Of a DNA stretch of 64,000 bases, positions 1 to 8,812 are shown piece by piece. The notes under the pieces are model-generated. The model saw nothing but the letters and a program-made list of their open reading frames with translations, made no database searches and had not been told where the DNA came from. Each line of letters opens with the position of its first letter. The first letter of the stretch is position 1. The position numbers and the translations under genes were made by a program. Source of the DNA: Cellulophaga sp. F20128 (lineage in GTDB: Bacteria; Bacteroidota; Bacteroidia; Flavobacteriales; Flavobacteriaceae); the NCBI RefSeq assembly GCF_023015805.1, contig NZ_JALKBA010000001.1, forward strand, positions 124,001-188,000. The letters are read 5' to 3'.

Positions 1-740
1 TTTATCCAACCAAAACAATTGGTAAAAAACCAACAGCCGCTATCGTTTTTTTCTTTGGAGGTGGTTGGTCTGGTGGTCATCCCAGACAATTTTACCAACA
101 AGCCAAATATTTAGCAAGTAGAGGCATCCTGGCCATTAGTGCCGAATATAGAATAAAAAGCATACATGGCACTTCGCCCTTTAAATGTGTTGAAGATGGT
201 AAGTCTGCTATTCGTTGGGTACGAGCTCACGCCAAGGAACTAAATATAGACCCAAACAAAATTGTAGCCAGTGGTGGTTCTGCAGGCGGACATATTGCAG
301 TCTGCACTGCGCTTATTACAAACAATGAAAGTACTGCCGAAGACTTAACCATAAGTTCTATACCCAATGCTGTTGTAGCTTATAATCCAGTTTTAGATAC
401 CACAGACAAAGGGTATGGCAACGAAAAACTAAAAGGACGAGAGACCGAAATTTCGCCTACCCATCAAGTTAAAAAAAATAGCCCACCCATGTTAATATTT
501 CACGGTACGGCAGACACCACGGTTCCCTTTGAGAATGCAGAACGTTTTACAAGCTTAATGAAAGCCAATGGAAATGACTGCAAATTGATTGCTTTTAAGG
601 GCGAAGGGCATGGGTTTTTTAATGGGAGTTACTTTAGAAAGAATAGTAGTGATAAAAATTTCAACGCAACTATGTTTGACACCGATGTGTTTCTTAAAAA
701 ATTGGGATATCTCAAAGGAAAACCTACTTTGTCTAAATAG
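1..740 (+). CDS. alpha/beta hydrolase (BD-FAE/lipase-like), 5' end cut by window
   Basis: The reading frame is open from base 3, so the N-terminus lies outside the window; about 245 residues are visible. The fold is an alpha/beta hydrolase of the acetyl-esterase/lipase type. An oxyanion-hole GGGW motif lies near the start, followed by the nucleophile elbow GGSAGGH (Ser in GxSxG), an acid-bearing segment HGTADTTVP and the catalytic-His segment GEGHGF near the C-terminus. All three triad elements look intact. The substrate is not predictable from sequence; relatives hydrolyse acetylated or feruloylated carbohydrates or small esters. The gene ends in a strong bidirectional terminator shared with the convergent tRNA-Leu. 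Confidence 0.9.
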   Translation, partial: YPTKTIGKKPTAAIVFFFGGGWSGGHPRQFYQQAKYLASRGILAISAEYRIKSIHGTSPFKCVEDGKSAIRWVRAHAKELNIDPNKIVASGGSAGGHIAVCTALITNNESTAEDLTISSIPNAVVAYNPVLDTTDKGYGNEKLKGRETEISPTHQVKKNSPPMLIFHGTADTTVPFENAERFTSLMKANGNDCKLIAFKGEGHGFFNGSYFRKNSSDKNFNATMFDTDVFLKKLGYLKGKPTLSK

Positions 741-776
741 TAGGCTTTTGGAGTTTTAATTTTAAAAAAAAGACAT

Positions 777-810
777 AAAAAAACCCTCCTGTAAAAGGAA
801 GGTTTTTTTT
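777..810. terminator. bidirectional intrinsic terminator
   Basis: An A-run and CCcTCCT arm pair with AGGAaGG and a T-run of eight, around a small GTAA-type loop. There are U-runs on both strands, so it can end both the upstream hydrolase transcript and the minus-strand tRNA-Leu transcript. Confidence 0.85.
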
Positions 811-811
811 G

Positions 812-891
812 TACTCGAGGTGGGAATCGAACCCACACTCCGAAGAACTGGATTTTGAATCCAGCGCGTCTACCAGTTCCGCCACTCGAGC
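812..891 (-). tRNA. tRNA-Leu (anticodon CAA)
   Basis: The reverse complement folds as a class II tRNA of 80 nt: a 7-bp acceptor GCTCGAG/CTCGAGT (first pair G-U), D arm GCGGAACTGGTAGACGC, anticodon stem CTGGA/TCCAG around loop TTCAAAA (anticodon CAA, codon UUG), a variable arm of about 11 nt, and T arm GTGGG-TTCGATT-CCCAC with discriminator A. The GCGGAA...GGTAGACGC D arm is typical of bacterial leucine tRNA. CCA is not encoded. It stands alone, with its own promoter on one side and a terminator on the other. Confidence 0.96.
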
Positions 892-907
892 ATTCCGTAA
901 GGGTTTG

Positions 908-939
908 CAAAAATAAAATAAATTTCTAGTTATTCGCAA
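908..939 (-). promoter_or_regulatory. promoter of tRNA-Leu
   Basis: On the minus strand a perfect TATTTTTG -7 element (TAnnTTTG consensus, 915-908) lies 21 nt after a TTG (939-937). This is the known Bacteroidota primary-sigma arrangement. It predicts transcription starting about 10 nt before the tRNA 5' end. Confidence 0.7.
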
Positions 940-981
940 AAAATAAGAACAAATATTCTTTAGCATGAATAAATAAATATT

Positions 982-989
982 TAAATTTG
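982..989 (+). promoter_or_regulatory. -7 promoter element for prs-rplY
   Basis: TAAATTTG matches the Bacteroidota TAnnTTTG -7 consensus exactly and lies about 60 nt before the prs start codon. No clear TTG is seen at the expected upstream distance. Confidence 0.55.
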
Positions 990-1048
990 CACCTCCTTAC
1001 AAAAAGGCTATTAAAATCCTGATAACGACCTAGATAGAAAACAACAAC

Positions 1049-1996
1049 ATGACCACACCTTACTTTGTTCCTGATCCTAAAATTTTTGCCTGTACACAGA
1101 GTACTGTTTTGGCCGAAAAAATTGCCAAAGCATTCGGCAGTAAATTAGGTATCGTAAAGTTTTCGAGGTATAGTGATGGTGAGTTTCAGCCTTCTTTTGA
1201 AGAGTCGGTTCGTGGGGCTAGAGTATTTATCATAGGATCAACAAATCCTAGTTCGGAAAATTTAATGGAAATGTTGTTAATGTTAGATGCTGCTAAAAGA
1301 GCATCTGCTAGACATATCACTGCTGTTATGCCTTATTTTGGTTGGGCAAGGCAAGACAGAAAAGACAAACCTAGAGTCCCTATTGCTGCTAAACTAGTAG
1401 CTAAAATGCTGGAAACAGCAGGTGCTACTCGAATTATAACAATGGATTTGCACGCCGATCAAATTCAAGGTTTTTTTGAAAAACCTGTGGATCATTTGTT
1501 TGCTTCTACTTTGTTTTTACCTTATTTAAAGAGCTTAAATCTAGATAATTTAACCATTGCCTCCCCTGATATGGGTGGTTCTAAAAGAGCTTATGCCTAT
1601 TCTAAGGCTTTAAATTGTGATGTTGTTATTTGCTACAAGCAAAGAGAAAAAGCCAATATTATTTCACATATGGAACTTATAGGTAATGTAGAAGGTAAAA
1701 ATGTTGTTCTTGTAGATGATATGGTAGACACTGCAGGAACCCTAACAAAAGCAGCAGATTTAATGATGAAAAGAGGTGCTCTTAGCGTTAGAGCAATTAC
1801 CACACACGCCTTATTATCGGGTGATGCTTATGAAAAAATAGAAAAATCACAATTGCTAGAGCTTATTGTAACAGATTCAATTCCGTTAAAAAAAGAAAGT
1901 TCTAAAATAAGAGTGCTAGATTCTGCCGAATTATTTGCGGATGTTATGACTAGAGTACATAACAATACTTCTATAAGTTCAAAATTTTTAATGTAA
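1049..1996 (+). CDS. prs: ribose-phosphate pyrophosphokinase
   Basis: Makes 5-phosphoribosyl 1-pyrophosphate from ribose 5-phosphate and ATP, feeding purine, pyrimidine, histidine, tryptophan and NAD synthesis in the cytosol. At 315 residues it has the normal length of class I PRPP synthetase. Visible signatures are the ATP-binding flexible loop RQDRKDKPRVP, the catalytic-region MDLHADQIQGFF, and the PRPP-binding loop VVLVDDMVDTAGT. The start is the first ATG after an A-rich leader without a Shine-Dalgarno sequence, as is usual in this phylum. It is followed 52 nt later by rplY with no terminator between, so the two are probably co-transcribed; this neighbourhood is common in Flavobacteriia. 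Confidence 0.98.
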   Translation: MTTPYFVPDPKIFACTQSTVLAEKIAKAFGSKLGIVKFSRYSDGEFQPSFEESVRGARVFIIGSTNPSSENLMEMLLMLDAAKRASARHITAVMPYFGWARQDRKDKPRVPIAAKLVAKMLETAGATRIITMDLHADQIQGFFEKPVDHLFASTLFLPYLKSLNLDNLTIASPDMGGSKRAYAYSKALNCDVVICYKQREKANIISHMELIGNVEGKNVVLVDDMVDTAGTLTKAADLMMKRGALSVRAITTHALLSGDAYEKIEKSQLLELIVTDSIPLKKESSKIRVLDSAELFADVMTRVHNNTSISSKFLM

Positions 1997-2048
1997 CGCA
2001 TCGTTAAAGAATAAGAAATAGAATTTTAATATTAATTAAATATATATA

Positions 2049-2669
2049 ATGAAGTCAATTACAATTACAGGATCACAAAGAGAAAGCGTGGGCAAGAAAG
2101 CAACAAAAGCCTTACGTAATGCTGGACTGGTTCCTTGCGTGTTATACGGAGGAGACAAGCCACTACACTTTTCAGCGCCAGAACTAGCGTTCAAACACTT
2201 AGTGTACACTCCAAACGCACACACCGTTGTGATCGATTTGGAAAATGGAGAAAAATTGAATGCTGTTATACAGGACATTCAGTTTCACCCAGTATCAGAT
2301 AGAATTATTCACATAGATTTTTATCAGTTGTTTGATGACAAATTGGTAACTATGGATATTCCAGTTCGTTTAACAGGTAGTTCTCCTGGAGTTAGAAACG
2401 GTGGTAGATTATTGTTTAGAAAAAGAAAACTTACAATTAAAGCATTACCTGCTAATTTGCCAGATTTCTTTGATGTAGACATATCAAAATTAAAAATTGG
2501 TGCTAACATCGCGGTTTCATCTTTATTAAATGATGATTTTACTATTTTACACCCAGATACTACAGTAGTGGTACAAGTGAAATCTTCACGTAACATTGTT
2601 GCAGAAGAGGACGAGGAAGAAGGTGAAGAAGGTGCTGAAGAAGCTCCGGCTGCTGACGCTGCTGAGTAA
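2049..2669 (+). CDS. rplY: 50S ribosomal protein L25/general stress protein Ctc
   Basis: Binds 5S rRNA in the large subunit. At 206 residues it is the long Ctc form: an N-terminal L25 beta-barrel (about residues 1-95, beginning [12 protein letters not shown]) followed by the C-terminal TL5/Ctc domain. The last 25 or so residues form an acidic, Ala/Glu-rich tail ([13 protein letters not shown]) that is probably disordered. It lies directly downstream of prs and ends in a strong terminator. The prs-rplY-pth order is conserved in many Bacteroidota and other bacteria, which supports the assignment. Confidence 0.97.
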   Translation: MKSITITGSQRESVGKKATKALRNAGLVPCVLYGGDKPLHFSAPELAFKHLVYTPNAHTVVIDLENGEKLNAVIQDIQFHPVSDRIIHIDFYQLFDDKLVTMDIPVRLTGSSPGVRNGGRLLFRKRKLTIKALPANLPDFFDVDISKLKIGANIAVSSLLNDDFTILHPDTTVVVQVKSSRNIVAEEDEEEGEEGAEEAPAADAAE

Positions 2670-2689
2670 CCCTTTGCAAAAACAAAACA

Positions 2690-2733
2690 AAGCATCCTGT
2701 CTTGGAAATTCACCAAGTTTCAGGATGCTTTTG
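2690..2733 (+). terminator. intrinsic terminator after rplY
   Basis: AGCATCCTG pairs with CAGGATGCT, with an inner CTTGG/CCAAG extension, followed by TTTTG. It separates the prs-rplY transcript from pth. Confidence 0.85.
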
Positions 2734-2757
2734 TATTTTTAGCCTTTATTACGTACC

Positions 2758-3393
2758 ATGATACTACAATTAATTAAATCACTTTTTGAGACAAAAACCT
2801 CATCCTATTTAGAAGAAACAGATATAATGAAAAAGTTTTTAGTAGTTGGCTTAGGAAACATAGGCTCAGAATATTCCGAAACTCGCCATAATATTGGTTT
2901 TAAAATTTTAGATGGCTTTGCAAAAAGCGAGTCCTTACTTTTTGAACCCCAAAAATTAGGGGCCGTAACTAGTTTTAAAATAAAAGGACGGACTATCTTG
3001 TTTTTAAAACCTTCCACCTATATGAATTTAAGTGGTAAGGCCATCCGCTACTGGCTAGAAAAAGAAAAGATACCCTTAGAAAATTTATTAGTTATTACAG
3101 ACGACATAAACCTGCCATTTGGCACTATTCGCGTTAAAACAAAAGGGAGTGATGGTGGACATAATGGTTTAAAAGACACCCAAAACACTTTACAAACCAC
3201 CACTTACAATAGATACCGCTTTGGTGTGGGAGCCGATTTTGGAAAAGGCAGACAGGTAGATTATGTTTTAGGGGAATGGAATGAGGAAGAAAGAGACAAA
3301 CTTCCAGAACGTTTAAATAAATCCGTAGACCTTATTAAATCCTTTGTTCTAGCAGGCATCAAAGACACGATGAATGTTTTTAACAATACCTAA
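2758..3393 (+). CDS. pth: peptidyl-tRNA hydrolase
   Basis: Cleaves the ester bond of peptidyl-tRNAs released from stalled ribosomes, recycling tRNA. Signatures are VGLGNIGSEYSETRHNIGF (containing the catalytic His) and GSDGGHNGLKD. The frame from 2758 gives 211 residues. An internal ATG at 2827 (MKKFLVVGLGN) gives 188 residues, the usual Pth length. I keep the longer start because a short Lys/Phe-rich N-terminal extension is, as I recall, common in flavobacterial Pth proteins, but the 2827 start is a real alternative. Its stop codon abuts the stop of the convergent lipoprotein gene. Confidence 0.96.
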   Translation: MILQLIKSLFETKTSSYLEETDIMKKFLVVGLGNIGSEYSETRHNIGFKILDGFAKSESLLFEPQKLGAVTSFKIKGRTILFLKPSTYMNLSGKAIRYWLEKEKIPLENLLVITDDINLPFGTIRVKTKGSDGGHNGLKDTQNTLQTTTYNRYRFGVGADFGKGRQVDYVLGEWNEEERDKLPERLNKSVDLIKSFVLAGIKDTMNVFNNT

Positions 3394-4071
3394 TTAGCGT
3401 ACCTTAAATTCGTAAATCCCAGAATCCGAAGAGTTCCCAGCTACATCCGTAGCAATTACCTTCCAATAGTAAATAGTAGCAGCTGTTACAGAAACCATAG
3501 TTTCAGTATTTTCTGGACTATTGGTCGCCACCAATACCGTGGGTGGCGTTGTATTAGAAAAATACACTTTAAATTCAAGTAAGTCATCTTCTACATCGGC
3601 ACCTGACCATTCCAATTTAATTTCATTGTTTAAATCCTTAAAGACGGTTTGCCCAGATTTAGGCGCTAATAATTCTGAAGGAAAAGGAGGATATGTAGTT
3701 TCTACCCCTGCATTATAAAATTTCCAAATAGTACTTGCGGCAGTTTCTGAAAGCTCATCACTTTTAGAGGTTACAAACCAAGAATAGGCCAATCCTTTAT
3801 CTAAAGCAACTTTTAACGAAGTTTGCCCCGTTATGAGGGTTTGGGTAAGATTTGTACTAAGATTAGTCACCTTAAGCTCATAAAAGTCTGTTCTACTAGA
3901 CGCATCCCACTTAAACTCCACTTCACTTTTATCCGTATTTGCAACATCTACTCCTGTTGTACATTCCGAGTTTTGCAAAGGATAAACCAATTGCGCTGCC
4001 TTAGGTGGTTTGGGTGATTTTTTACAACCTACAAACAAAACAACACAGCATAAAATCAGTAATTTTTTCAT
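3394..4071 (-). CDS. lipoprotein with two fibronectin type III-like domains
   Basis: A 225-residue protein with a lipoprotein signal peptide (hydrophobic stretch ending LFVGC, Cys about residue 16) followed by a KKSPKPPKAA linker. Two beta-sandwich repeats follow, resembling FnIII domains: about residues 35-115, and 130-225 containing YYWKVIATD near its end. No catalytic motif is visible, so it is probably an outer-membrane-anchored binding or accessory module. Its ATG overlaps the TGA of the metalloprotease gene (ATGA), which indicates translational coupling. An assembly, anchoring or accessory role for the secreted protease is inferred from that coupling only. Confidence 0.8.
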   Translation of the reverse strand: MKKLLILCCVVLFVGCKKSPKPPKAAQLVYPLQNSECTTGVDVANTDKSEVEFKWDASSRTDFYELKVTNLSTNLTQTLITGQTSLKVALDKGLAYSWFVTSKSDELSETAASTIWKFYNAGVETTYPPFPSELLAPKSGQTVFKDLNNEIKLEWSGADVEDDLLEFKVYFSNTTPPTVLVATNSPENTETMVSVTAATIYYWKVIATDVAGNSSDSGIYEFKVR

Positions 4072-7000
4072 TTCTTAATTAATTTGGTTGCTCCTATAAT
4101 TTCAGTTCCTTCAAAGTACACAATATACATTCCTTTAGCAAGACCAGACAATTCCATAGTTATTTTTCCATTGGCCACACTGTAGTTCTTTTGCTGTATT
4201 AGACTCCCACCAAAGGTATAAATAGCAACCTTAACACTCCCTGAAACAGGTCCAACATAAGCCGTGGTAAAATCAGCCACTGGGTTCGGAGAAATTACAG
4301 GTTTACTAGACACAAAAAAGCGTTCTTCATACACACCTTGACATTCCAGGGACGTATATATTTTTAGCGTATTCAATCCGTTTTTAAGCTTTAATTGATG
4401 ACTACCTATTTCGGTTTGCTCCAATACACCATTCAATTCTATGGAATACAATCTTGCACCACTAAGCTCAACTTCTACCTGTCTACCGTCTATACTCAGG
4501 GTAGAAAAAACATTTAAATCATCAGGTTCTGTGATCACTACATCTACACAATAAGGCTCATACGTTATACTACCATTGCTTCCTGTAATACAGATGGTAT
4601 GCACCCCTGCTTCTAAGTTTGAAAGTGATATAGCATCTGTAAAGTTCGTTGGCTGACCTTCTGAAATACGTACAGCATAATTCATAGGTGTTACTGCTTC
4701 AATAAGCACTTCTCCATTATTGGCAATACTACAAGATTCACTCTTTACCACTATCGAAAAATTATCCGGCGCATACCTATAGATGGCACACCCATTTAAA
4801 TTTACAGAAGCACCCTGAGGTGTTCCCAAGCACAAATCATCCCCATCATCAAAAATGCCGTCGTTATCTGCATCGGGTCTGAAACTACCAGCAACACAGA
4901 TGTTCAAAGCAAAATCTATCACCTGTCCCCCATCAGATGATGCACCATCTTTTACCTCTAAAATCCAATCACCCAAAAGAGACTCCCCGTTTAACGAAGC
5001 CAGAGAACCTAATGGCTTTACTGTACCATTTATGGCTGCTCCACCTCCTGCGCCACATTCAAAATTATCTGCAGCATCATCAAAAACTGCGTTTATATCT
5101 TGGTAATCACCACATGAATTTGATGTTAACACTACTCTAGTTCCCTGAGGGGATATTAAACTAATGGTTAAATCTGCCAAAAACGAATGTGTTAAATTAA
5201 GGGTCACGTTTACATCAGAAATAGGCAAATCATCTAGAAAAGTAATTTTAGACAACACGGTAGGTGTACCGATGTTTGAAATTTCTTGTGGCAAGTCTTC
5301 TGTACCCTTATCCATACAACTCACCAAGGCCGTTGTAAAACTAAAGGCTGGCCCAAAAACCCCTTCTCCGCACTCATTCTTAGGTTTCACACGCCAATAA
5401 TACAGCGTTTCAGGCTGCAAATCTATAGGATTATAGGACGTAAATAATGTAGTGGCCGTTTCTACTATAGTAGCAAAGGCATTGTCCGTAGCAATCTCCA
5501 CATCATAGGACGTATAATTGTCATTTTGTCCCCAAAATAAGGGTCCGCCCATATCAACTTCAGTTGCAGCATTCAAAGGCAATAACAATACTACATCATT
5601 ATAATCCGTATTATTTATAGTTAAATTCACGGTAACAGGAGTGGTGTTATTTTGTGAGGCAGACAATATTGTTAAGGCATAGTTTCCGTCTGCTACCGCC
5701 GCTGTATTAGAAAATTCAATTGTAAGATTCGTGTTATTTACTGTGGCCGTATTTGAAGAAAATGTTACTCCTAAATTAGCCGGAGCACCGTTAACGCTAA
5801 AGGTTGATGTTTCCGTAAATCCATTGTTTGTTTTATAGACAAAAGGAACCACCAAATCTGCCGGTTGGCAAACCGTATGTTCCAAGGCAGCAAACTGAAG
5901 CTCTACATTGGCATTGGTTACCGTAAAATTGGTAGAATTTACAGCGTAAAACACATTGTTACTCGCCTTAACCTTTATTCTTGCTGTAGCGGTTGCAACG
6001 CTAGGTATTTGAACCATTTGAGCTCCATCATTGGGAACATCTTCGGCCAGTAATCTAGTAAAAGTTAAGCCCGCATCTGTAGACAAATAAATAGATACGG
6101 TTTGGGCATTTACCGGTGCAATATGTGTATTGGCCACATCCCACGTCACTTGCTGACTTGAACCCGATTGGTAGCTTACATTTGTAGCTTGTGAGGTAAC
6201 AACAAAAGGACCCGCCGCATTCACAACGCGTACATGCATAGTCTCTGAAGCCACTTGTCCGCCACCTACCACATTATCCCTTACTGTAAATGCAAAATTA
6301 AGATCGCGTTCAACATTAGAAACTGTCTCCCAACTAGAACCCTCAGGCGGATTAATCTGGGTTAAATTCCCTTGTAAAACACGTTCCAACTCAGGGAAAT
6401 AACGCTCTGGACTAGTGGTAGGTTTCAGGGATCTAAAATTAGCGCCACTTGGATTCTCCGGACCAAAATTTGCTCTTGTAACTACACCATCATCCAGTTG
6501 CTCCCAAGTGTAGGTAAGCACATCTAGAGCATCTATATCTGTTGCTTCTCCATTTAGTACAAATGCAGTTGCTTTAGGGATCACATAATTAGCCAAAGGA
6601 GACACCAAAGGTGGATTGTTCGTAATAGGGGTAGGTACGCCACAGCTTGCGCTTTGAATATACTCCGCTATTTGAAAAATACTGTAGTAATGAAAATAAT
6701 CGTCCCCATTCATTGCAACATTATTTCCATCCGTAATCCCTGCATATCCCATAATTGTAGAACCACTACCAGGCTCTGCTTGCACAAAAGTACCTTCAGA
6801 TTCAAAAGACCATGTATGATTTGCCCCAAATTGATGACCTATTTCATGTGCAACATAATCCATATCAAACAATTCACCTTCTGGCACACTACTCGAGGAA
6901 TAAGCCCTACCCTTCCAATTATCATTACATACGGTCCCTACAGAACCCGCGTTTCCCCCATTAGGACCTTGATGAAATAGATGGCCCACATCATAATTTT

Positions 7001-7844
7001 CCGAACCAATTACCGTTGTAAACGTATTTTGAGCCTCTGTATTTAAACTTCCGGTATACGGATCTGAAGCTGCATCTGTATAAATTACTTGATCTGTAGT
7101 TGCTATTAATTCTAATCGTATACCCAAATCAACTTCAAAAACTTCATTTACCCGTGTCAATGTCGCATTGATTGCCGCCAAAGCATCTGCTTTGGAACCT
7201 CCGTGGTAGTTGGTATACTCCCCAGAAGCTGAAATTGCCAGGCGGTAGGTTCGCAACATTTGATCGTCTACTAATTTTGAGGCTTTAGAGCCTACTGTTT
7301 TTTCTAAAATTGATTGGGTTTCACATAGAAAATCATTTTTCACATCTTTTGCATCCCGAGAATACACCACATAAACTCCTTTATTGGTTTCGGCCAACTG
7401 CATAAAAGTGGATTTTTTTTGATCTCCATGAACCACCATACTCTGCAGCCCTTTGTGCGACATACTAAACCGTATTCGATCTTCCCGGTTTGAAACCCCA
7501 TAGCCAATATAAGATTTTATCCCTGGGTATTTCGCGGCCAGTTTTGGAGCAAAAACAGCATGCTCCTGTACAGTAAATGCCTCTAATTGGCCATCTACAG
7601 TAGGGAAATATACGATTCGTGAACCTTTGTTCTGTGTGCTTTCTTCTAATTTATTTAAAAAAAGAACCTCATCCAAAACAAAGGATTTTGCCTTGTTTAC
7701 ATCCAAATCCTGCACTGAATTAGCAACTGTTGTAGGCTGCAAGGTTCCTGATTTCCAATAATTATCTTGGGTAAAGCCGTAAAAGCTCCCAAATAATATG
7801 GTAATTGAAAAAACAAGACGTAGTTTTGTAATCATACAAAGCAA
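4068..7844 (-). CDS. secreted reprolysin-like (M12B-type) zinc metalloprotease with T9SS sorting domain
   Basis: A 1258-residue multidomain secreted protein. A signal peptide (cleaved near GFTQ) and pro-region precede a metzincin catalytic domain with the zinc site HEIGHQFGANH (about residue 332) and the Met-turn TIMGYAG. Ig/cadherin-like beta domains follow (about 400-740), then an FnIII-like repeat (about 755-840, ending YYWRVKPKNECG). Next is a proprotein-convertase P-type domain (about 842-985, containing SLISPQGT and DWILEVKDGASSDGG), an Asp-rich calcium-type DADNDGIFDDGDD loop, and a C-terminal type IX sorting domain (from about 1184: SPNPVADF, ending GMYIVYFEG). It is likely exported and attached to or shed from the surface to degrade protein. 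A second in-frame Met (residue 4) could be the start. Confidence 0.93.
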   Translation of the reverse strand: MLCMITKLRLVFSITILFGSFYGFTQDNYWKSGTLQPTTVANSVQDLDVNKAKSFVLDEVLFLNKLEESTQNKGSRIVYFPTVDGQLEAFTVQEHAVFAPKLAAKYPGIKSYIGYGVSNREDRIRFSMSHKGLQSMVVHGDQKKSTFMQLAETNKGVYVVYSRDAKDVKNDFLCETQSILEKTVGSKASKLVDDQMLRTYRLAISASGEYTNYHGGSKADALAAINATLTRVNEVFEVDLGIRLELIATTDQVIYTDAASDPYTGSLNTEAQNTFTTVIGSENYDVGHLFHQGPNGGNAGSVGTVCNDNWKGRAYSSSSVPEGELFDMDYVAHEIGHQFGANHTWSFESEGTFVQAEPGSGSTIMGYAGITDGNNVAMNGDDYFHYYSIFQIAEYIQSASCGVPTPITNNPPLVSPLANYVIPKATAFVLNGEATDIDALDVLTYTWEQLDDGVVTRANFGPENPSGANFRSLKPTTSPERYFPELERVLQGNLTQINPPEGSSWETVSNVERDLNFAFTVRDNVVGGGQVASETMHVRVVNAAGPFVVTSQATNVSYQSGSSQQVTWDVANTHIAPVNAQTVSIYLSTDAGLTFTRLLAEDVPNDGAQMVQIPSVATATARIKVKASNNVFYAVNSTNFTVTNANVELQFAALEHTVCQPADLVVPFVYKTNNGFTETSTFSVNGAPANLGVTFSSNTATVNNTNLTIEFSNTAAVADGNYALTILSASQNNTTPVTVNLTINNTDYNDVVLLLPLNAATEVDMGGPLFWGQNDNYTSYDVEIATDNAFATIVETATTLFTSYNPIDLQPETLYYWRVKPKNECGEGVFGPAFSFTTALVSCMDKGTEDLPQEISNIGTPTVLSKITFLDDLPISDVNVTLNLTHSFLADLTISLISPQGTRVVLTSNSCGDYQDINAVFDDAADNFECGAGGGAAINGTVKPLGSLASLNGESLLGDWILEVKDGASSDGGQVIDFALNICVAGSFRPDADNDGIFDDGDDLCLGTPQGASVNLNGCAIYRYAPDNFSIVVKSESCSIANNGEVLIEAVTPMNYAVRISEGQPTNFTDAISLSNLEAGVHTICITGSNGSITYEPYCVDVVITEPDDLNVFSTLSIDGRQVEVELSGARLYSIELNGVLEQTEIGSHQLKLKNGLNTLKIYTSLECQGVYEERFFVSSKPVISPNPVADFTTAYVGPVSGSVKVAIYTFGGSLIQQKNYSVANGKITMELSGLAKGMYIVYFEGTEIIGATKLIKK

Positions 7845-7882
7845 TTTATAGACTAAAAATAGTCTTTTTATTATTTTATACC

Positions 7883-8812
7883 GTGGTAACAGTCCAAAGC
7901 ATTTCCAAATTCGATAAAAATCAATCCTCCGTTATTACCATTGGCACTTTTGACGGTGTGCACATTGGACATAAAAAGATACTTGAACGTCTCATAAATA
8001 ATGCCAAGCTTCTTGAAATAAATGCAACCGTACTTACTTTTTTTCCACATCCAAGAATGGTTTTGCAGCAAGATAGTAATATAAAATTATTAAATACGAT
8101 AGAGGAAAAGGTAAAGATTCTAGAAAAAACAGGACTCGATTATCTTATCATTCACCCATTTACCAAGGAATTTTCACGATTAAGTGCTATTGAATTTGTT
8201 CGTGATGTATTGGTAAATAAATTAAAAATAAAAAGTATAATTATTGGGTATGACCATAGGTTTGGCAGAAACCGAAACGCCGACATTAATGACCTAAGAA
8301 ACTTTGGGTTCACTTTTGATTTTAAGGTTGAAGAAATTACTGCACAAGAAATTGATGATGTATCGGTAAGCTCCACGAAAATCAGAAAAGCCTTAGAATC
8401 TGGGAAAATTGGCACTGCCAATAAGTACCTAGGTTACGCGTATATGCTTACAGGAGTTGTAAAAAAAGGTAAGGGCTTGGGCAGGCAATTAAATTTCCCG
8501 ACCGCCAATCTTTATATTGAAGAAAGTTATAAACTCATTCCAAAAAACGGAGTCTATATTGTAAAATCGAGACTTGGTTCAAAAATCGTATTTGGCATGA
8601 TGAATATTGGGTTTAACCCCACTGTAAATGGCACTGAACAAAGTATAGAGATACATTTCCTTAATTTTGAAGCCAATCTATACGGCCAAAAAATTCAAGT
8701 AGACATCCTAGAGCGTATCAGAGACGAGCAAAAATTTAACTCGGTTGATGATTTAAAAATTCAACTCACCAAAGATCAAGAGATTGCTACAGGCATCATA
8801 TCTAAATTATGA
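7883..8812 (+). CDS. ribF: bifunctional riboflavin kinase/FAD synthetase
   Basis: Phosphorylates riboflavin to FMN and adenylylates FMN to FAD. The N-terminal nucleotidyltransferase domain shows GTFDGVHIGHKKIL (HxGH site) and the SSTKIRKAL segment, and the C-terminal flavokinase domain shows GRQLNFPTANL and NGVYIV. At 309 residues it matches the family. The start is a GTG only 38 nt from the divergently transcribed protease; no better in-frame start is present. Its TGA overlaps the ATG of the HTTM gene (ATGA), so the two are likely translated together. Confidence 0.96.
   Translation: MVTVQSISKFDKNQSSVITIGTFDGVHIGHKKILERLINNAKLLEINATVLTFFPHPRMVLQQDSNIKLLNTIEEKVKILEKTGLDYLIIHPFTKEFSRLSAIEFVRDVLVNKLKIKSIIIGYDHRFGRNRNADINDLRNFGFTFDFKVEEITAQEIDDVSVSSTKIRKALESGKIGTANKYLGYAYMLTGVVKKGKGLGRQLNFPTANLYIEESYKLIPKNGVYIVKSRLGSKIVFGMMNIGFNPTVNGTEQSIEIHFLNFEANLYGQKIQVDILERIRDEQKFNSVDDLKIQLTKDQEIATGIISKL

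Noticed and set aside
629-966. Two minus-strand open frames of 93 and 77 codons across the tRNA-Leu region
   Set aside because: They run through the tRNA gene and the terminator; their sequence is dictated by these RNA elements, and no family is recognised.
2324-2716. Minus-strand frame of 130 codons opposite rplY
   Set aside because: Its Ser/Ala-rich composition is the complement of the acidic L25 tail; rplY is certain.
6654-6980. Plus-strand frame of 108 codons within the metalloprotease gene
   Set aside because: It lies opposite the catalytic domain, whose zinc motif and domain order are unambiguous.
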